Made by a program: the position numbers and the translations under genes. Shown here in pieces: positions 18,863 through 27,205 of a stretch of 64,000 nucleotides of DNA; the stretch's first letter is position 1; every line of letters begins with the position of its first letter. Origin of the DNA: Streptomyces apocyni (GTDB lineage: Bacteria > Actinomycetota > Actinomycetes > Streptomycetales > Streptomycetaceae); NCBI RefSeq assembly GCF_009739465.1, contig NZ_WHOM01000040.1, forward strand, positions 62,001-126,000. The letters are read 5' to 3'. The notes under the pieces were generated by a model, which searched no databases, was not told where the DNA came from, and saw nothing but the letters and a program-made list of their open reading frames with translations.

Positions 18863-19770
18863 TCAGCGGACGACGGCTGCAGTGGGCGGATCGTCCGGGG
18901 TGTCGGTCGGGCCGAGAATGCTGCCGAGGGTGTCGATGGCCTGGCGTTGGAAGCGGAGGCGTACGTGCGCGTAGACGCCGGCGGTGACGCCGATGTGGGC
19001 GTGGCCGAGGAGTTCTTTGATGACGACGAGATCGACGCCCTGTTCCAGGAGCAGGGTGGCAGTCGAGTGGCGGAGGGCGTGGAAGCGGATCGCCCGGAGC
19101 CCTGCGCTGTGGAGGAGGCGGCGGAAGCGGCGGGTGAGGTTGGTGGGGTCGAGCGGCCTGCCCTTCGAGGTGGTGAAGACGAGCCCGTTGTCCGTCTAGC
19201 CCGTTCCGGCCGCCTGGCGCTCTTCCTGCTGCCGTTCCTGATGGATCTTGAGGGAGCTGAGGCACTCGGTGGGGAGGGCGATGCGGCGCTCGGAGGCCAG
19301 GGTCTTGGTGTTCAAGACAGTCAGACCCTGGCTGCGGGTCCGCTGGAGCGAGCGATGGATGGTGGCGGTGCCGCCGTCGAGGTCGCGGTCTTCCCAGCGC
19401 AGGCCGAGGAGTTCGCCCTTGCGGAGTCCGGTGCGCAGGGCGAGTTCGTATAGCGCGTGTAGCCGGTCACCGCTGGCTGCCTGAAGGAACTGGCGGGCCT
19501 CAGTTGCCACGAGGAGCCGGAAGCGTGCAGCACTGGTAGGTGGTGCGGAGCTCGTCGAGGAAGGCGTGTACGTCGCGTGCGGTGAGCCGCGCGAGCTTCT
19601 TCTTGCCAAGGCCGGGGACGAGGTGGAGGCGGACATAGTCGGTGTAGCGGGTGTGCGTGTTCTAGCGCAACTGGTGGACGGCGACGTTGTTCAGTCAGTA
19701 CGTGAGGTAGTCGCCGACGGGGCTGTCGGCCGCAGCGAGCGCATCAGTCGGATGCCTAGCTACGACGGGG
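18863..19770 (-). pseudogene. Decayed tyrosine recombinase (phage/ICE-type integrase)
   Basis: Reading the minus strand gives an integrase with several lesions. The N-terminal core-binding part reads VGDYLTY*LNNVAVHQLR*NTHTRYTDY, then VRLHLVPGLGKKKLARLT; TGA and TAG stand where sense codons, probably tryptophan for the first, are expected. After DELRTTYQCC the frame shifts and a stretch appears to be missing before ATEARQFLQAA. The catalytic part follows: Arg I in TGLRKGELLGLRWEDRDLD, a TAG between AAGTG and TDNGLVFTTSKGRPLD, HALRHSTATLLLEQGVD, and the tyrosine region LLGHAHIGVTAGVYAHV, ending at 18863. The key residues of a real recombinase are present but the gene cannot be expressed whole. 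It is probably the relic of the element that brought or rearranged the adjacent toxin island. Confidence 0.85.
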
Positions 19771-19807
19771 AGTTAGCCGGTGCGGCAGGCTCAAGGTCCG
19801 AGCCCGC

Positions 19808-20566
19808 TTAGCGGGGCGGGCGTGGGCGTGGGAGGCGGTAGGAGCGGATGACCGTGAGGTAGCAGAGGGAGGCTAGGGCCAGGGCCAGGCCGGTGGTTTT
19901 GGCGAGGGAGCGGTTCAGGGATTCGGAGAAGCCCGCGCCTCTTGGGCGTAGGTGGCCCTTGGGGTCGGAGATGATGCCGATGGCGTCTCCGGGCCGGGTG
20001 GTCTGGCTGCAGCCGCGGGTGATGGTGGTCCGGACGATTCTGCCGTCCTGGGCCGCCACCGAGCAGTGTGCTGCCGTGCCGAATGCGATCGAAGTGACCG
20101 TGGCCGTCTGGGGTTCGCCCCGGTTGGCCAGTACCGCTTCGGCTGCCACCTCTGGTGACTGTAGTGCGAGGGTGACGCCCAGGATGGTGACCGCGGCTAC
20201 CAGCAGGTGGCCCGCCCTGGTGGTGATCAGGTAGATCGCGAGGCTGAGGGTGAGAAGTACGCCGATCATTCCCGAGAACAGCACAGGGGTGCCCGTGAGC
20301 GCTCCGGCGGCCCCGGCTGTGATGATCGCGGCTGTAGACAGTGCGGACACCACGACGCCTTCCCTGGACAGCCAGCGGGGTGGGCTGCCGGTGTACTCCG
20401 CGGGCCCCCAGAGGTGGCGCTTCAGGCGGGTGCGCAGGTGGTGCTGGGGGTGGTGCGAGGGGTGTGCGGGGGGTGAGGTGGCGTGATGGAGGGTAGAGGG
20501 CTGCTGGGTGGGGGAGGGCGGTCTGTGCGCCTTGATCCCCTTATTTCGCTTTCGCGCCCTGCGCAT
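19808..20566 (-). CDS. Multi-pass membrane protein of unknown function
   Basis: 252 aa from ATG 20566, chosen because AGGAGG lies 9 nt upstream; an upstream in-frame start at 20701 lacks such a site. The N-terminal 60 residues are basic and rich in Pro/His/Ser. Hydrophobic segments follow at VVVSALSTAAIITAGAAGALTG, LFSGMIGVLLTLSLAIYLI, LLVAAVTILGVTLAL and, near the C-terminus, TTGLALALASLCYLTVI. Between the third and fourth lies a soluble loop with HCSVAAQDGRIVRTTITRGCSQTTRPGD, whose two cysteines could form a disulfide if the loop is outside. No family was recognised. It stands alone on the minus strand between the integrase relic and two lipoprotein genes. Confidence 0.7.
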   Translation of the reverse strand: MRRARKRNKGIKAHRPPSPTQQPSTLHHATSPPAHPSHHPQHHLRTRLKRHLWGPAEYTGSPPRWLSREGVVVSALSTAAIITAGAAGALTGTPVLFSGMIGVLLTLSLAIYLITTRAGHLLVAAVTILGVTLALQSPEVAAEAVLANRGEPQTATVTSIAFGTAAHCSVAAQDGRIVRTTITRGCSQTTRPGDAIGIISDPKGHLRPRGAGFSESLNRSLAKTTGLALALASLCYLTVIRSYRLPRPRPPR

Positions 20567-20824
20567 GTTCTGGTTCCTCCTCGCCACCTCGGATTTTGCA
20601 CCACGGTGCAATGGGGTGGAAGAGGGGGGGGCTCCGGCTGTGGCTGGCGCCTCTGGGGTGTTGATGCGTCCGCGATTCATCTGTTGTGCGGTTGTGATCA
20701 TCGCGGGGCAACCTTCCGACGAACCCTGATCGTTACGTGAAATCGCTGGTCAGGAGGGTGGGATCTGCTTTTCTCTTGGCTGGGCCCTTGGGTTAGCCGA
20801 GGGGCAAGCAGGAGAGTGGGAACG

Positions 20825-21556
20825 TTGAAGGTATCTGTGTCGCGCGTTGTCATGGCCGCATCCGTGGTGGCCGCGCTCGGGTTCACCGCGGCGTGCGGTG
20901 GTAGTGACAGTGGTAGCGAGGGCAAGGACAAGCCCTCGGCGGAGAAGACGACTGAGGCGGCGAAGCCCAAGCCTCAGCCCCAGGCGGAAGCGCTGAGCGC
21001 TGATGAGCTGGAGGAGGCTGCCCTCGCCAAGGGGGACGTGAAGGGCTTCAGCAAGGTCGTCAAGACGCCGAAGGACGAGATGCCGGTGATCTTCATTCCG
21101 GCGTCGGACAAGAAGTGCCAGCCGCTGGCGAACCTGTTCTTCTTCGCCACGCGGCCCGGGGCCGATGCGCGCGTCGGGCGGACGCTGCTTCCTGACGGCC
21201 TGATGAACACCACGGCCAACACGGTCGCGCTGATGGCGTACAAGCAGTCCGACGCCGAGAAGGTCATCGGCGATCTGCGCACGGCGACCGAGGACTGCAC
21301 CAAGTACGAGCACGTCGAGTACCAGTACTCCGATGTGAAGGCGCTGCCGGACCCCAAGCTGGGCGACGAGTCGGTCTCGTTCCAGATGGTCGGTGACATC
21401 GAGGGCGACAAGATGGGGACGTCCTACACCGTCGTGCGCAGTGGCTCGACCGTGGTCGGCTTCCGCGCGATGGACATGCTCGACGTCGAGAACCTGAAGG
21501 TGCCGGACGCGATCATCAAGGCGCAGCTCGCCAAGCTGGAGAAGGTCGCGGGCTGA
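20825..21556 (+). CDS. Lipoprotein of unknown function, paralogue 1
   Basis: 243-aa lipoprotein: signal peptide with lipobox GFTAAC, then an acidic Lys-rich linker and one globular domain with two cysteines (SDKKCQPLA and TEDCTKYEH). The TTG at 20825 is preferred over GTG 20816 because the paralogue 1 kb downstream starts at the equivalent TTGAAG and AGGAG lies too close to the GTG. The fold is reminiscent of extracellular sensor domains of the PknH-C type, but this is a weak impression. Paralogue 2 follows in tandem and shares LSADEL/LSAAQL, DVKG, DPKLGDES and VVRSGSTxV. The function is unknown; it is tethered to the outer face of the membrane. Confidence 0.82.
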   Translation: MKVSVSRVVMAASVVAALGFTAACGGSDSGSEGKDKPSAEKTTEAAKPKPQPQAEALSADELEEAALAKGDVKGFSKVVKTPKDEMPVIFIPASDKKCQPLANLFFFATRPGADARVGRTLLPDGLMNTTANTVALMAYKQSDAEKVIGDLRTATEDCTKYEHVEYQYSDVKALPDPKLGDESVSFQMVGDIEGDKMGTSYTVVRSGSTVVGFRAMDMLDVENLKVPDAIIKAQLAKLEKVAG

Positions 21557-21741
21557 TTCGGCTGAGTTGAGAGGCGTACGTGTACGTGTGTGCGTACGCG
21601 CACGCCTCTCGGCTGCGTGTGTGACCGCGCCGCCGCGAGAGCTTGATCGTTATCTGGTGTCACTGGCCAAGTGGGTTGGTCGCGGCCTTGGATGAGATGC
21701 GGCGCACGGGGAGTGCGCCCGGACCTTGAGGGTGTGAAGCG

Positions 21742-22416
21742 TTGAAGTCAGCTGTTTCGCGTGCCGTGTTGGCCGCATCTGTCGTTGCCGCGCTGGGACT
21801 CACTGCCGCGTGTGGTGGTAGTAACGGCGAGGGAGGGGACGACTCGCCGCCGGCGAAGGTGCTGAGCGCCGCTCAGTTGAAGCAGGCCATCATCGGCGCG
21901 GGTGACGTCAAGGGCTACGAGGTAGAGGACATGCCCGACGAGGAGTGGCCCACGAAGTCCGTTCCCGCGAGCGACGACGCCTGTCAGCCGCTGGCCGACA
22001 TGGTGATGTTCTCCACGGGAACGAAGCCGAAGGCGAGGATCGCACGGACCTTCGGCGACAAGAAGCTCACCGCCTTCAACTTCGTCGCGCTGCTCGCGCA
22101 GGAGCAGGCCGACGCCAAGAAGGGGCTTGACGGGCTGCGCACTTCGCTGGACAAGTGCGAGAAGTTCGACCAGGCGGAGGGCGCGTTCGTCGGCGTGAAG
22201 ACCCAGCCCGACCCCAAGCTGGGGGACGAGTCCCTCGCGTACCACCTCATCGAGGACAACGATGGCGAGGAGGTGCCCAGGTCGTTCACCGTTGTACGCA
22301 GCGGCTCGACGCTGGTGGTCTTCTCGAGCATGAACGTGACGGGCAAGGGGAAGACCGAGACGCCCGCCGCGATCGTTGAGGCGCAGATGGCCAAGCTGGA
22401 GAAGGTCGCGGGCTGA
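21742..22416 (+). CDS. Lipoprotein of unknown function, paralogue 2
   Basis: 224-aa lipoprotein with TTG start and lipobox GLTAAC. It shares with its upstream neighbour the signal-peptide core (LAASVVAALG), two cysteines (DDACQPLAD, LDKCEKFDQ), the block DPKLGDESLAYHL and the C-terminal AQMAKLEKVAG. The linker after the lipobox is shorter than in paralogue 1. The 185-bp gap contains no obvious terminator, so the pair may share a transcript that ends at the hairpin about 50 bp downstream. A recent tandem duplication is likely. Function not recognised. Confidence 0.82.
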   Translation: MKSAVSRAVLAASVVAALGLTAACGGSNGEGGDDSPPAKVLSAAQLKQAIIGAGDVKGYEVEDMPDEEWPTKSVPASDDACQPLADMVMFSTGTKPKARIARTFGDKKLTAFNFVALLAQEQADAKKGLDGLRTSLDKCEKFDQAEGAFVGVKTQPDPKLGDESLAYHLIEDNDGEEVPRSFTVVRSGSTLVVFSSMNVTGKGKTETPAAIVEAQMAKLEKVAG

Positions 22417-22465
22417 TCATTCTGGTTGCTCTGGTTGTTCAGGCCGACCTGGGTGCGTAGAGCGA

Positions 22466-22502
22466 GCGAAGGGCCCCGCGAGTGGATCGCGGGGCCCTTC
22501 GC
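22466..22502 (+). terminator. Intrinsic terminator after the lipoprotein pair
   Basis: A perfect 16-bp stem (22466-22481 with 22487-22502; arm gcgaagggccccgcga) has a 5-nt loop and lies 50 bp after the second lipoprotein stop. Confidence 0.8.
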
Positions 22503-23069
22503 TGCGCACCGACGTCAGGGCAGCGTCGGTGCTGCGAAGCGGCGCTGGAGGGGGGAGGGGGAGCGCCGCTGGTGTGGTGGGTCGCTGGTCGGCGCCGCCC
22601 CGGCGCGCTGGGGGCGCGTCGGTGGTTTCGACCCATGGCAGGTCTCTCTTGGGCATCGTGCTGGACGATCCGCGGACTGCGCAACCGTTTCAGCCAGCCT
22701 TGGCCGGACTGTGCCAGTCCTGGGAGGTCTTGGGAATGTGACCGCCGGTCGGCCCCGGGCGTCCCCGGAACCGACCGTCTTTCTCAAGGTGACCGGGCTG
22801 CTGTCCCCTGCCGTCCGGTCACGCTCTGGAGCGAGGTCCCACGACGTTCGGTACGAGCCATGAGCTCGGGCCGCACGTCTCATCGCCCCAGCGAAGCCAC
22901 GCGTGGTTCTTTCGGGCCCGCCCCTGGATGACACGGACACCCGGACCAACGAAGCCCCTTGGCGCGCGGTCACGGTGCCGTACGGGTGAGAAGGGGGCGA
23001 ACGTGGGTGCGGGGGAGGTCCGTACGCCCCAAGTCGCACGCCGCAAGCCGTACGCCCGAGCCGTACGCC
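22503..23069. other. Gene-poor interval
   Basis: About 570 bp. Open frames exist on both strands, but their translations are Arg/Pro/Gly-rich with no motif or ribosome-binding site, as expected of non-coding GC-rich DNA. Repeated cgtacgcc words occur near 23020-23070. No gene is supported. Confidence 0.5.
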
Positions 23070-23094
23070 CTGAGCCCTATACCTCAGGGCTCAG
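23070..23094 (-). terminator. Small hairpin at the end of the chorismate mutase gene
   Basis: A 9-bp stem (ctgagccct 23070-23078 with agggctcag 23086-23094) and a 7-nt loop overlap the chorismate mutase stop codon. It is a plausible terminator or 3' stabiliser. Confidence 0.5.
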
Positions 23095-23411
23095 ACGCGG
23101 CCGCGGCAGAGTTCGAGCAGGGTCATCGCGAGTGCGGTGCCCGGCTTGCCGAGTGCGTCGCTGTAGTGGCTGAGGACGTCCATCTCGCGGGAGAGGTTCA
23201 CACGTCGGCCGCCGGACGCGATCCTGGACTGCTGGATCACCGCCGAGACGGCCATCCGTTCCTGGACGAGACCGATGATCCGGTCGTCGAGCGCGTCGAT
23301 GCGGTCGCGGGCGTCGGTGATCAGGGACGCGGCGTCCTCGGTGCGGGCGCCCGTCTGCTCGGTGGCGGTGGCGGTGGTGCGGGTGCTGGTGTGGGTCTTC
23401 GTCGCGGTCAT
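23091..23411 (-). CDS. Chorismate mutase, AroQ class
   Basis: Converts chorismate to prephenate for phenylalanine and tyrosine synthesis. It is a 106-aa all-alpha AroQ-type enzyme with a Thr-rich N-terminal tail of about 28 residues. The typical pattern follows: ITDARDRIDALDDRIIGLVQERMAVSAVIQQSR, with the arginines and lysine-equivalent positions of the active site, then VNLSREMDVLSHYSDALGKPG. AGGAGG precedes the ATG at 23411. Upstream on the same strand is a leader peptide ORF rich in aromatic residues and a strong terminator-like hairpin, indicating attenuation control. Confidence 0.9.
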   Translation of the reverse strand: MTATKTHTSTRTTATATEQTGARTEDAASLITDARDRIDALDDRIIGLVQERMAVSAVIQQSRIASGGRRVNLSREMDVLSHYSDALGKPGTALAMTLLELCRGRV

Positions 23412-23479
23412 GGTGGGGCTCCTCCTGCGTGGTGGGTCCGGTGGATGCCCCGGAGCGGCCAGACCCGGGAGGGAAACGA

Positions 23480-23514
23480 CAGGCGCCCCGGGCCTTGTCG
23501 GCCCGGGGCGCCTG
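23480..23514 (-). promoter_or_regulatory. Attenuator terminator hairpin upstream of chorismate mutase
   Basis: A perfect 15-bp stem (23480-23494 with 23500-23514; arm caggcgccccgggcc) and a 5-nt loop are followed on the minus strand by tcgtttccct. It lies between the leader peptide stop and the structural gene, where a transcription attenuator belongs. Confidence 0.7.
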
Positions 23515-23534
23515 GGAAGTCGCTTGTCAGTGGA

Positions 23535-23615
23535 TCAAGCAGCACGACCATGGCAGCCGGTGGGCCGGTTGCCATAGGTAAACGCGAAGATCTCGCGGCG
23601 CAGGTGCTTGGTCAC
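23535..23615 (-). CDS. Leader peptide with Phe/Tyr cluster (putative attenuation peptide)
   Basis: A 26-codon ORF from GTG 23615 begins MTKHLRREIFAFTYGN and ends GCHGRAA. Residues 10-14 are F-A-F-T-Y, the aromatic end products of the pathway started by chorismate mutase. The start lies only a few bases after a -10-like catact/tactgt element, suggesting a leaderless transcript. It ends about 20 nt before the 15-bp hairpin. Ribosome stalling at the Phe/Tyr codons when charged tRNA is scarce would be expected to prevent the terminator and allow aroQ expression. This is inferred from layout. Confidence 0.6.
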   Translation of the reverse strand: MTKHLRREIFAFTYGNRPTGCHGRAA

Positions 23616-23619
23616 GGGG

Positions 23620-23652
23620 ACAGTATGCCCCCACCTGCGCCGGGCCGGTCAA
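23620..23652 (-). promoter_or_regulatory. Promoter of the leader peptide-chorismate mutase transcript
   Basis: On the minus strand ttgacc (23652-23647) and catact (23627-23622) are 19 bp apart, a little long for a vegetative promoter, and lie just ahead of the leader GTG. Confidence 0.45.
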
Positions 23653-23706
23653 CGGGAGAGGCCGAAGGTTCGGATGGTGAGACGAGGGACCACTCCCACG
23701 CCCCGT

Positions 23707-23712
23707 TAGAAT
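23707..23712 (+). promoter_or_regulatory. -10 element of guaA
   Basis: tagaat, a strong HrdB-type -10, is 50 bp upstream of the guaA start. No good -35 was seen at the proper distance. Confidence 0.4.
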
Positions 23713-23761
23713 CGACAAGAGAGACCCCCTCCTCCCTCATCCACCGCCGGAAGGCCACGCA

Positions 23762-25354
23762 GTGCCAGCAGTGTCATCAGGTTCCCCAGCTGCCGCCCCC
23801 GACACCGTGCTGGTCGTCGACTTCGGCGCACAGTACGCCCAGCTCATCGCCCGACGCGTGCGTGAGGCCCGGGTCTACAGCGAGATCGTGCCGAGCACCA
23901 TGCCGGTCGCCGAGATGCTCGCCAAGAACCCCGCCGCGATCATCCTCTCCGGAGGCCCCTCCTCCGTATACGCGGAGAGCGCCCCGCGCCTGGACCGCGC
24001 ACTCTTCGAGGCCGGGGTCCCCGTCTTCGGCATGTGCTACGGCTTCCAGCTCATGGCCACCACGCTCGGCGGCACCGTCGACAACACGGGCGCGCGGGAG
24101 TACGGACGTACCCCCCTGCACGTCTCCAAGTCCGGCTCGACCCTCTTCGAGGGCACCCCGGACGAGCAGCCTGTCTGGATGTCGCACGGCGACGCCTGCT
24201 CCGCCGCCCCCGAGGGCTTCACGGTCACCGCGTCCACGGACGTCGTGCCGGTCGCCGCCTTCGAGAACGACGAGAAGAAGCTGTACGGCGTGCAGTACCA
24301 CCCCGAGGTGATGCACTCCACGCACGGCCAGCAGGTACTCGAGCACTTCCTGTACCGCGGCGCGGGCCTCACCCCCTCCTGGACCACCACCAACGTGGTG
24401 GAGGAGCAGGTCGCGCTCATCCGCGAGCAGGTCGGCTCCAGGCGCGCCATCTGCGGGCTGTCCGGCGGCGTGGACTCCGCGGTCGCCGCCGCCCTCGTGC
24501 AGAAGGCCATCGGCTCGCAGCTGACCTGCGTGTACGTCGACCACGGGCTGATGCGTAAGGGCGAGACCGAGCAGGTCGAGAAGGACTTCGTCGCCGCGAC
24601 GGGTGTCCAGCTCAAGGTCGTGGACGCCGAGCAGCGCTTCCTGGACGCGCTGGCGGGCGTCTCGGACCCCGAGGAGAAGCGGAAGATCATCGGCCGGGAG
24701 TTCATCCGGGTCTTCGAGCAGGCCCAGGCCGAGATCGTCGCCGAGGCGGCGGGCGGCGAGTCGGTCTCCTTCCTGGTGCAGGGCACCCTCTACCCGGACG
24801 TCGTCGAGTCCGGCGGCGGCACCGGCACGGCCAACATCAAGTCCCACCACAACGTGGGCGGCCTCCCCGACGACCTTGAGTTCGAGCTCGTCGAGCCGCT
24901 GCGCAAGCTGTTCAAGGACGAGGTCCGGATGGTCGGCCAGGAGCTCGGCCTGCCGGACGAGATCGTCCAGCGCCAGCCCTTCCCGGGCCCCGGCCTCGGC
25001 ATCCGCATCGTCGGCGACGTCACGCGCGAGCGCCTCGACCTGCTGCGCGAGGCCGACGCCATCGCCCGCGAGGAGCTCACCGCGGCCGGGCTCGACCGCG
25101 AGATCTGGCAGTGCCCCGTGGTGCTGCTCGCGGACGTCCGCTCGGTAGGTGTCCAGGGCGACGGCCGTACGTACGGCCACCCGATCGTGCTGCGGCCGGT
25201 CTCGTCCGAGGACGCGATGACGGCGGACTGGACGCGGATGCCGTACGACGTGCTGGCGAAGATCTCGACGCGGATCACGAACGAGGTCGCGGATGTGAAC
25301 CGTGTGGTGCTGGACGTGACCAGCAAGCCCCCGGGGACCATCGAGTGGGAGTGA
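23762..25354 (+). CDS. guaA: GMP synthase (glutamine-hydrolysing)
   Basis: Aminates XMP to GMP with ATP and glutamine, the last step of guanine nucleotide synthesis. It is a single-chain enzyme of 530 aa, the normal length. The class I glutamine amidotransferase domain has its nucleophile at Cys92 in GMCYGFQ and YHPEV with the catalytic histidine. It is followed by the ATP-pyrophosphatase P-loop [12 protein letters not shown] and the C-terminal dimerisation domain ending [12 protein letters not shown] at 23762 leaves a short Ser/Ala-rich N-terminus before [12 protein letters not shown]. It is transcribed alone, divergent from the chorismate mutase unit, and followed by a hairpin. Confidence 0.98.
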   Translation: MPAVSSGSPAAAPDTVLVVDFGAQYAQLIARRVREARVYSEIVPSTMPVAEMLAKNPAAIILSGGPSSVYAESAPRLDRALFEAGVPVFGMCYGFQLMATTLGGTVDNTGAREYGRTPLHVSKSGSTLFEGTPDEQPVWMSHGDACSAAPEGFTVTASTDVVPVAAFENDEKKLYGVQYHPEVMHSTHGQQVLEHFLYRGAGLTPSWTTTNVVEEQVALIREQVGSRRAICGLSGGVDSAVAAALVQKAIGSQLTCVYVDHGLMRKGETEQVEKDFVAATGVQLKVVDAEQRFLDALAGVSDPEEKRKIIGREFIRVFEQAQAEIVAEAAGGESVSFLVQGTLYPDVVESGGGTGTANIKSHHNVGGLPDDLEFELVEPLRKLFKDEVRMVGQELGLPDEIVQRQPFPGPGLGIRIVGDVTRERLDLLREADAIAREELTAAGLDREIWQCPVVLLADVRSVGVQGDGRTYGHPIVLRPVSSEDAMTADWTRMPYDVLAKISTRITNEVADVNRVVLDVTSKPPGTIEWE

Positions 25355-25380
25355 CCTCCACCTAGACCCCTAGCGGGTCA

Positions 25381-25424
25381 ACGCCACTGCCGTCGCTCAT
25401 TCGTTTGGGCGGCGGCAGTGGCGT
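25381..25424 (+). terminator. Terminator-like hairpin after guaA
   Basis: A 12-bp perfect stem (acgccactgccg 25381-25392 with cggcagtggcgt 25413-25424) encloses a 20-nt loop, 27 bp after the guaA stop. Confidence 0.65.
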
Positions 25425-25477
25425 ATCCGCTGGGTACGCTGGCCTGAGAGGCGAGACTCCGTCGCATGGGAGCAATC

Positions 25478-26077
25478 ATGAGCGCCGCGCGTGATTACGG
25501 ACTGGACGCTGATCATGTCTGGGCACGCCCCCCTGAGGGCGGCTGGACGGCGGACGATCTCGACTGGCTTCCGAACCTTCCCCCGCACACGGAGCTGATC
25601 GACGGGAGCCTCGTCCTAGTGAGTCCGCAGACCCGGTTTCACACGCGCACCATGCGGCTACTGGAGAACGCGCTACTCGAACAGGCGCCCGACGACCTCG
25701 AAGCCATCCGAGAGATGACCATCAAGCTGGACAAGCGGAATCGGCCCGAGCCCGACATCCTCGTCGTCCCGGTCGGTGCGGACACCGGTCCCCTGCAGAC
25801 CTGGTTTAAGCCGGAGGACGTCATCCTCGCGGTTGAGGTCGTCTCCAAGGACTCCGTCGAGCGTGACCGTGAGGTCAAGCCCCGGAAGTACGCCAAGGCA
25901 GGCGTGCCGTACTACTGGCGGGTCGAGGAGAACGAGGGTCTACCCGTCGTCTATGTTTTCGAGCTAGACCCGGCCCTCAAGTCGTACGCGCCCACCGGCA
26001 TTTACCACGACCGGCTCAAGGTGTCTCTGCCGTTCCCTGTCGACATCGACCTGACCGCGATGAACCGCCGCCGCTGA
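25478..26077 (+). CDS. Uma2-family (DUF820) putative PD-(D/E)xK endonuclease
   Basis: 199 aa. Visible features are the N-terminal DLDWLPNLPPHTELIDGSLVLVSPQ, the core RPEPDILVV with the PD metal-binding aspartate, and ILAVEVVSKDSVERDREVKPRKYAKAGVPYYWRV, containing ExVSxxSxxxD and the K-x-x-x-Y of the Uma2 fold. The ATG at 25478 has GGGAG upstream; another in-frame ATG at 25466 is possible. Many Streptomyces carry numerous Uma2 paralogues of unknown role. It stands alone between guaA and an oppositely oriented gene. Confidence 0.85.
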   Translation: MSAARDYGLDADHVWARPPEGGWTADDLDWLPNLPPHTELIDGSLVLVSPQTRFHTRTMRLLENALLEQAPDDLEAIREMTIKLDKRNRPEPDILVVPVGADTGPLQTWFKPEDVILAVEVVSKDSVERDREVKPRKYAKAGVPYYWRVEENEGLPVVYVFELDPALKSYAPTGIYHDRLKVSLPFPVDIDLTAMNRRR

Positions 26078-26116
26078 CGGCCGTTGACGGATGCGTGGGC
26101 ACGCGCGGACTGCGGG

Positions 26117-26587
26117 CTACTGCCGGTGTACCGTGCGCAGCCTCCGCCCCGGCTGCCAGGTCTGGATGGCGAGCTGGTCGCCGTCGACGGACGTCCTGAC
26201 CACCTCGGTCAGCTCGGCCCTAAACAGGTGGAACGGCTCCTGTGGCCCGTCATCGCCCACATAGCGGGCGATCACCTCCGGGTCATGGACCTCGACCGCA
26301 CGGCCGCTCACGCGGACATCGCCGCCGCCCATCTCGGTGCCGGGACCGGGGTTGGCCTGGAGGGCGAAGCGCGGGTCGCGGCGCAGGTCGAGGGCCTTGA
26401 GCGAGTTCGGCATCATGCCGAGCCACAACTCGCCCGCGAGGAAGCGGACTTCCAGGCCGGTCGTGCGCGGTGAGCCGTCCTTGCGGAGGGTGGCGAGGAC
26501 GTGGTGGGTGAACGCGCCGAAGCGATCCTCGACCGTCTTGGCGAGAGCTGGTTCCGCGGCGGCGAATGCTTCCCAGTTGGAGGACAT
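26117..26587 (-). CDS. Pyridoxamine 5'-phosphate oxidase-fold protein (FMN/F420-binding type)
   Basis: 156 aa. The split-barrel pattern is seen in FGAFTHHVLATLRKDGSPRTTGLEVRFLAGELWLGMMPNSLKALDLRRDPRFALQ, followed by DVRVSGRAVEV and FHLFRAELTEVVRTSVDGDQLAIQTW. Actinomycete members of this group bind flavin or F420 and act on unknown substrates. Start ATG 26587 is supported by family length; longer in-frame extensions to 26734 are low-complexity. It follows the 121-aa protein with a 67-bp gap on the same strand. Confidence 0.8.
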   Translation of the reverse strand: MSSNWEAFAAAEPALAKTVEDRFGAFTHHVLATLRKDGSPRTTGLEVRFLAGELWLGMMPNSLKALDLRRDPRFALQANPGPGTEMGGGDVRVSGRAVEVHDPEVIARYVGDDGPQEPFHLFRAELTEVVRTSVDGDQLAIQTWQPGRRLRTVHRQ

Positions 26588-26654
26588 ACGTCCAGTCTGG
26601 CGCGCGTACCAGACATCTTCTGTCGGGTACGCGAGGCGCCCTTGGCCGCGTCGG

Positions 26655-27020
26655 CTACGGGTGGTCCGCGAGATGCTGGCGGGCGGCTTCGACGAACGCC
26701 GTGCGCAGCTGTGTGTAGCGCTCCCAGACGCCATCCGGTTCAGTGTCCTCGGTGTGCATGGAGCGGATGCAGGTGATGAGCGCTCTGGCCTCTTCTATGG
26801 GCCCAAGCCCTTCGAGGTCGATCATGTTGAACTCGGACTGCGTCCGCGTGTACGCCGCGTCGGTCTCGGTGAGTGCCCACTCCTTGTCGGTGTAGTCGCC
26901 GCGCCACCGGTGCCAGCACACCCGCGCTTCGGCGTCGGTGGCCGTGAGGAAGGCGGCGTACGTCTTGCGGTGCGCGAGATAGATGGGCGTCCAGTCCTGC
27001 GCCACCTCGGGTACCTCCAC
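26655..27020 (-). CDS. Conserved hypothetical protein, 121 aa
   Basis: A soluble, aromatic-rich alpha-helical protein: DWTPIYLAHRKTYAAFLTATDAEARVCWHRWRGDY near the N-terminus, then ALTETDAAYTRTQSEFNMIDLEG and a C-terminal helix ERYTQLRTAFVEAARQHLADH. No signal peptide or membrane segment is present. The family was not recognised. The GTG start has AGGA very close, so the N-terminus may be a few residues off. It lies upstream of the PNPOx-like gene. Confidence 0.65.
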   Translation of the reverse strand: MEVPEVAQDWTPIYLAHRKTYAAFLTATDAEARVCWHRWRGDYTDKEWALTETDAAYTRTQSEFNMIDLEGLGPIEEARALITCIRSMHTEDTEPDGVWERYTQLRTAFVEAARQHLADHP

Positions 27021-27205
27021 TTCCTGACGGCTCTGCCGGGTGCTCAGGGGGGAACCATGGCACGGGTGTGATCGGTGGAGAAGACCCGTGCGTGAGGCGG
27101 ACGAAGGTCCGCCGCTCGGCGGAATCCGCCGCAGGTCTGGTGAGCGCGGTCTTCTAGGCGTACGTATGGTCCTGGTGAGGGATCAACCGAGAGGCGGCGG
27201 GCTCG

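Noticed and set aside
22482..23039. Open frames on both strands after the lipoprotein pair
   Set aside because: Translations are Arg/Pro/Gly-rich without motifs or ribosome-binding sites, and the two strands overlap each other.
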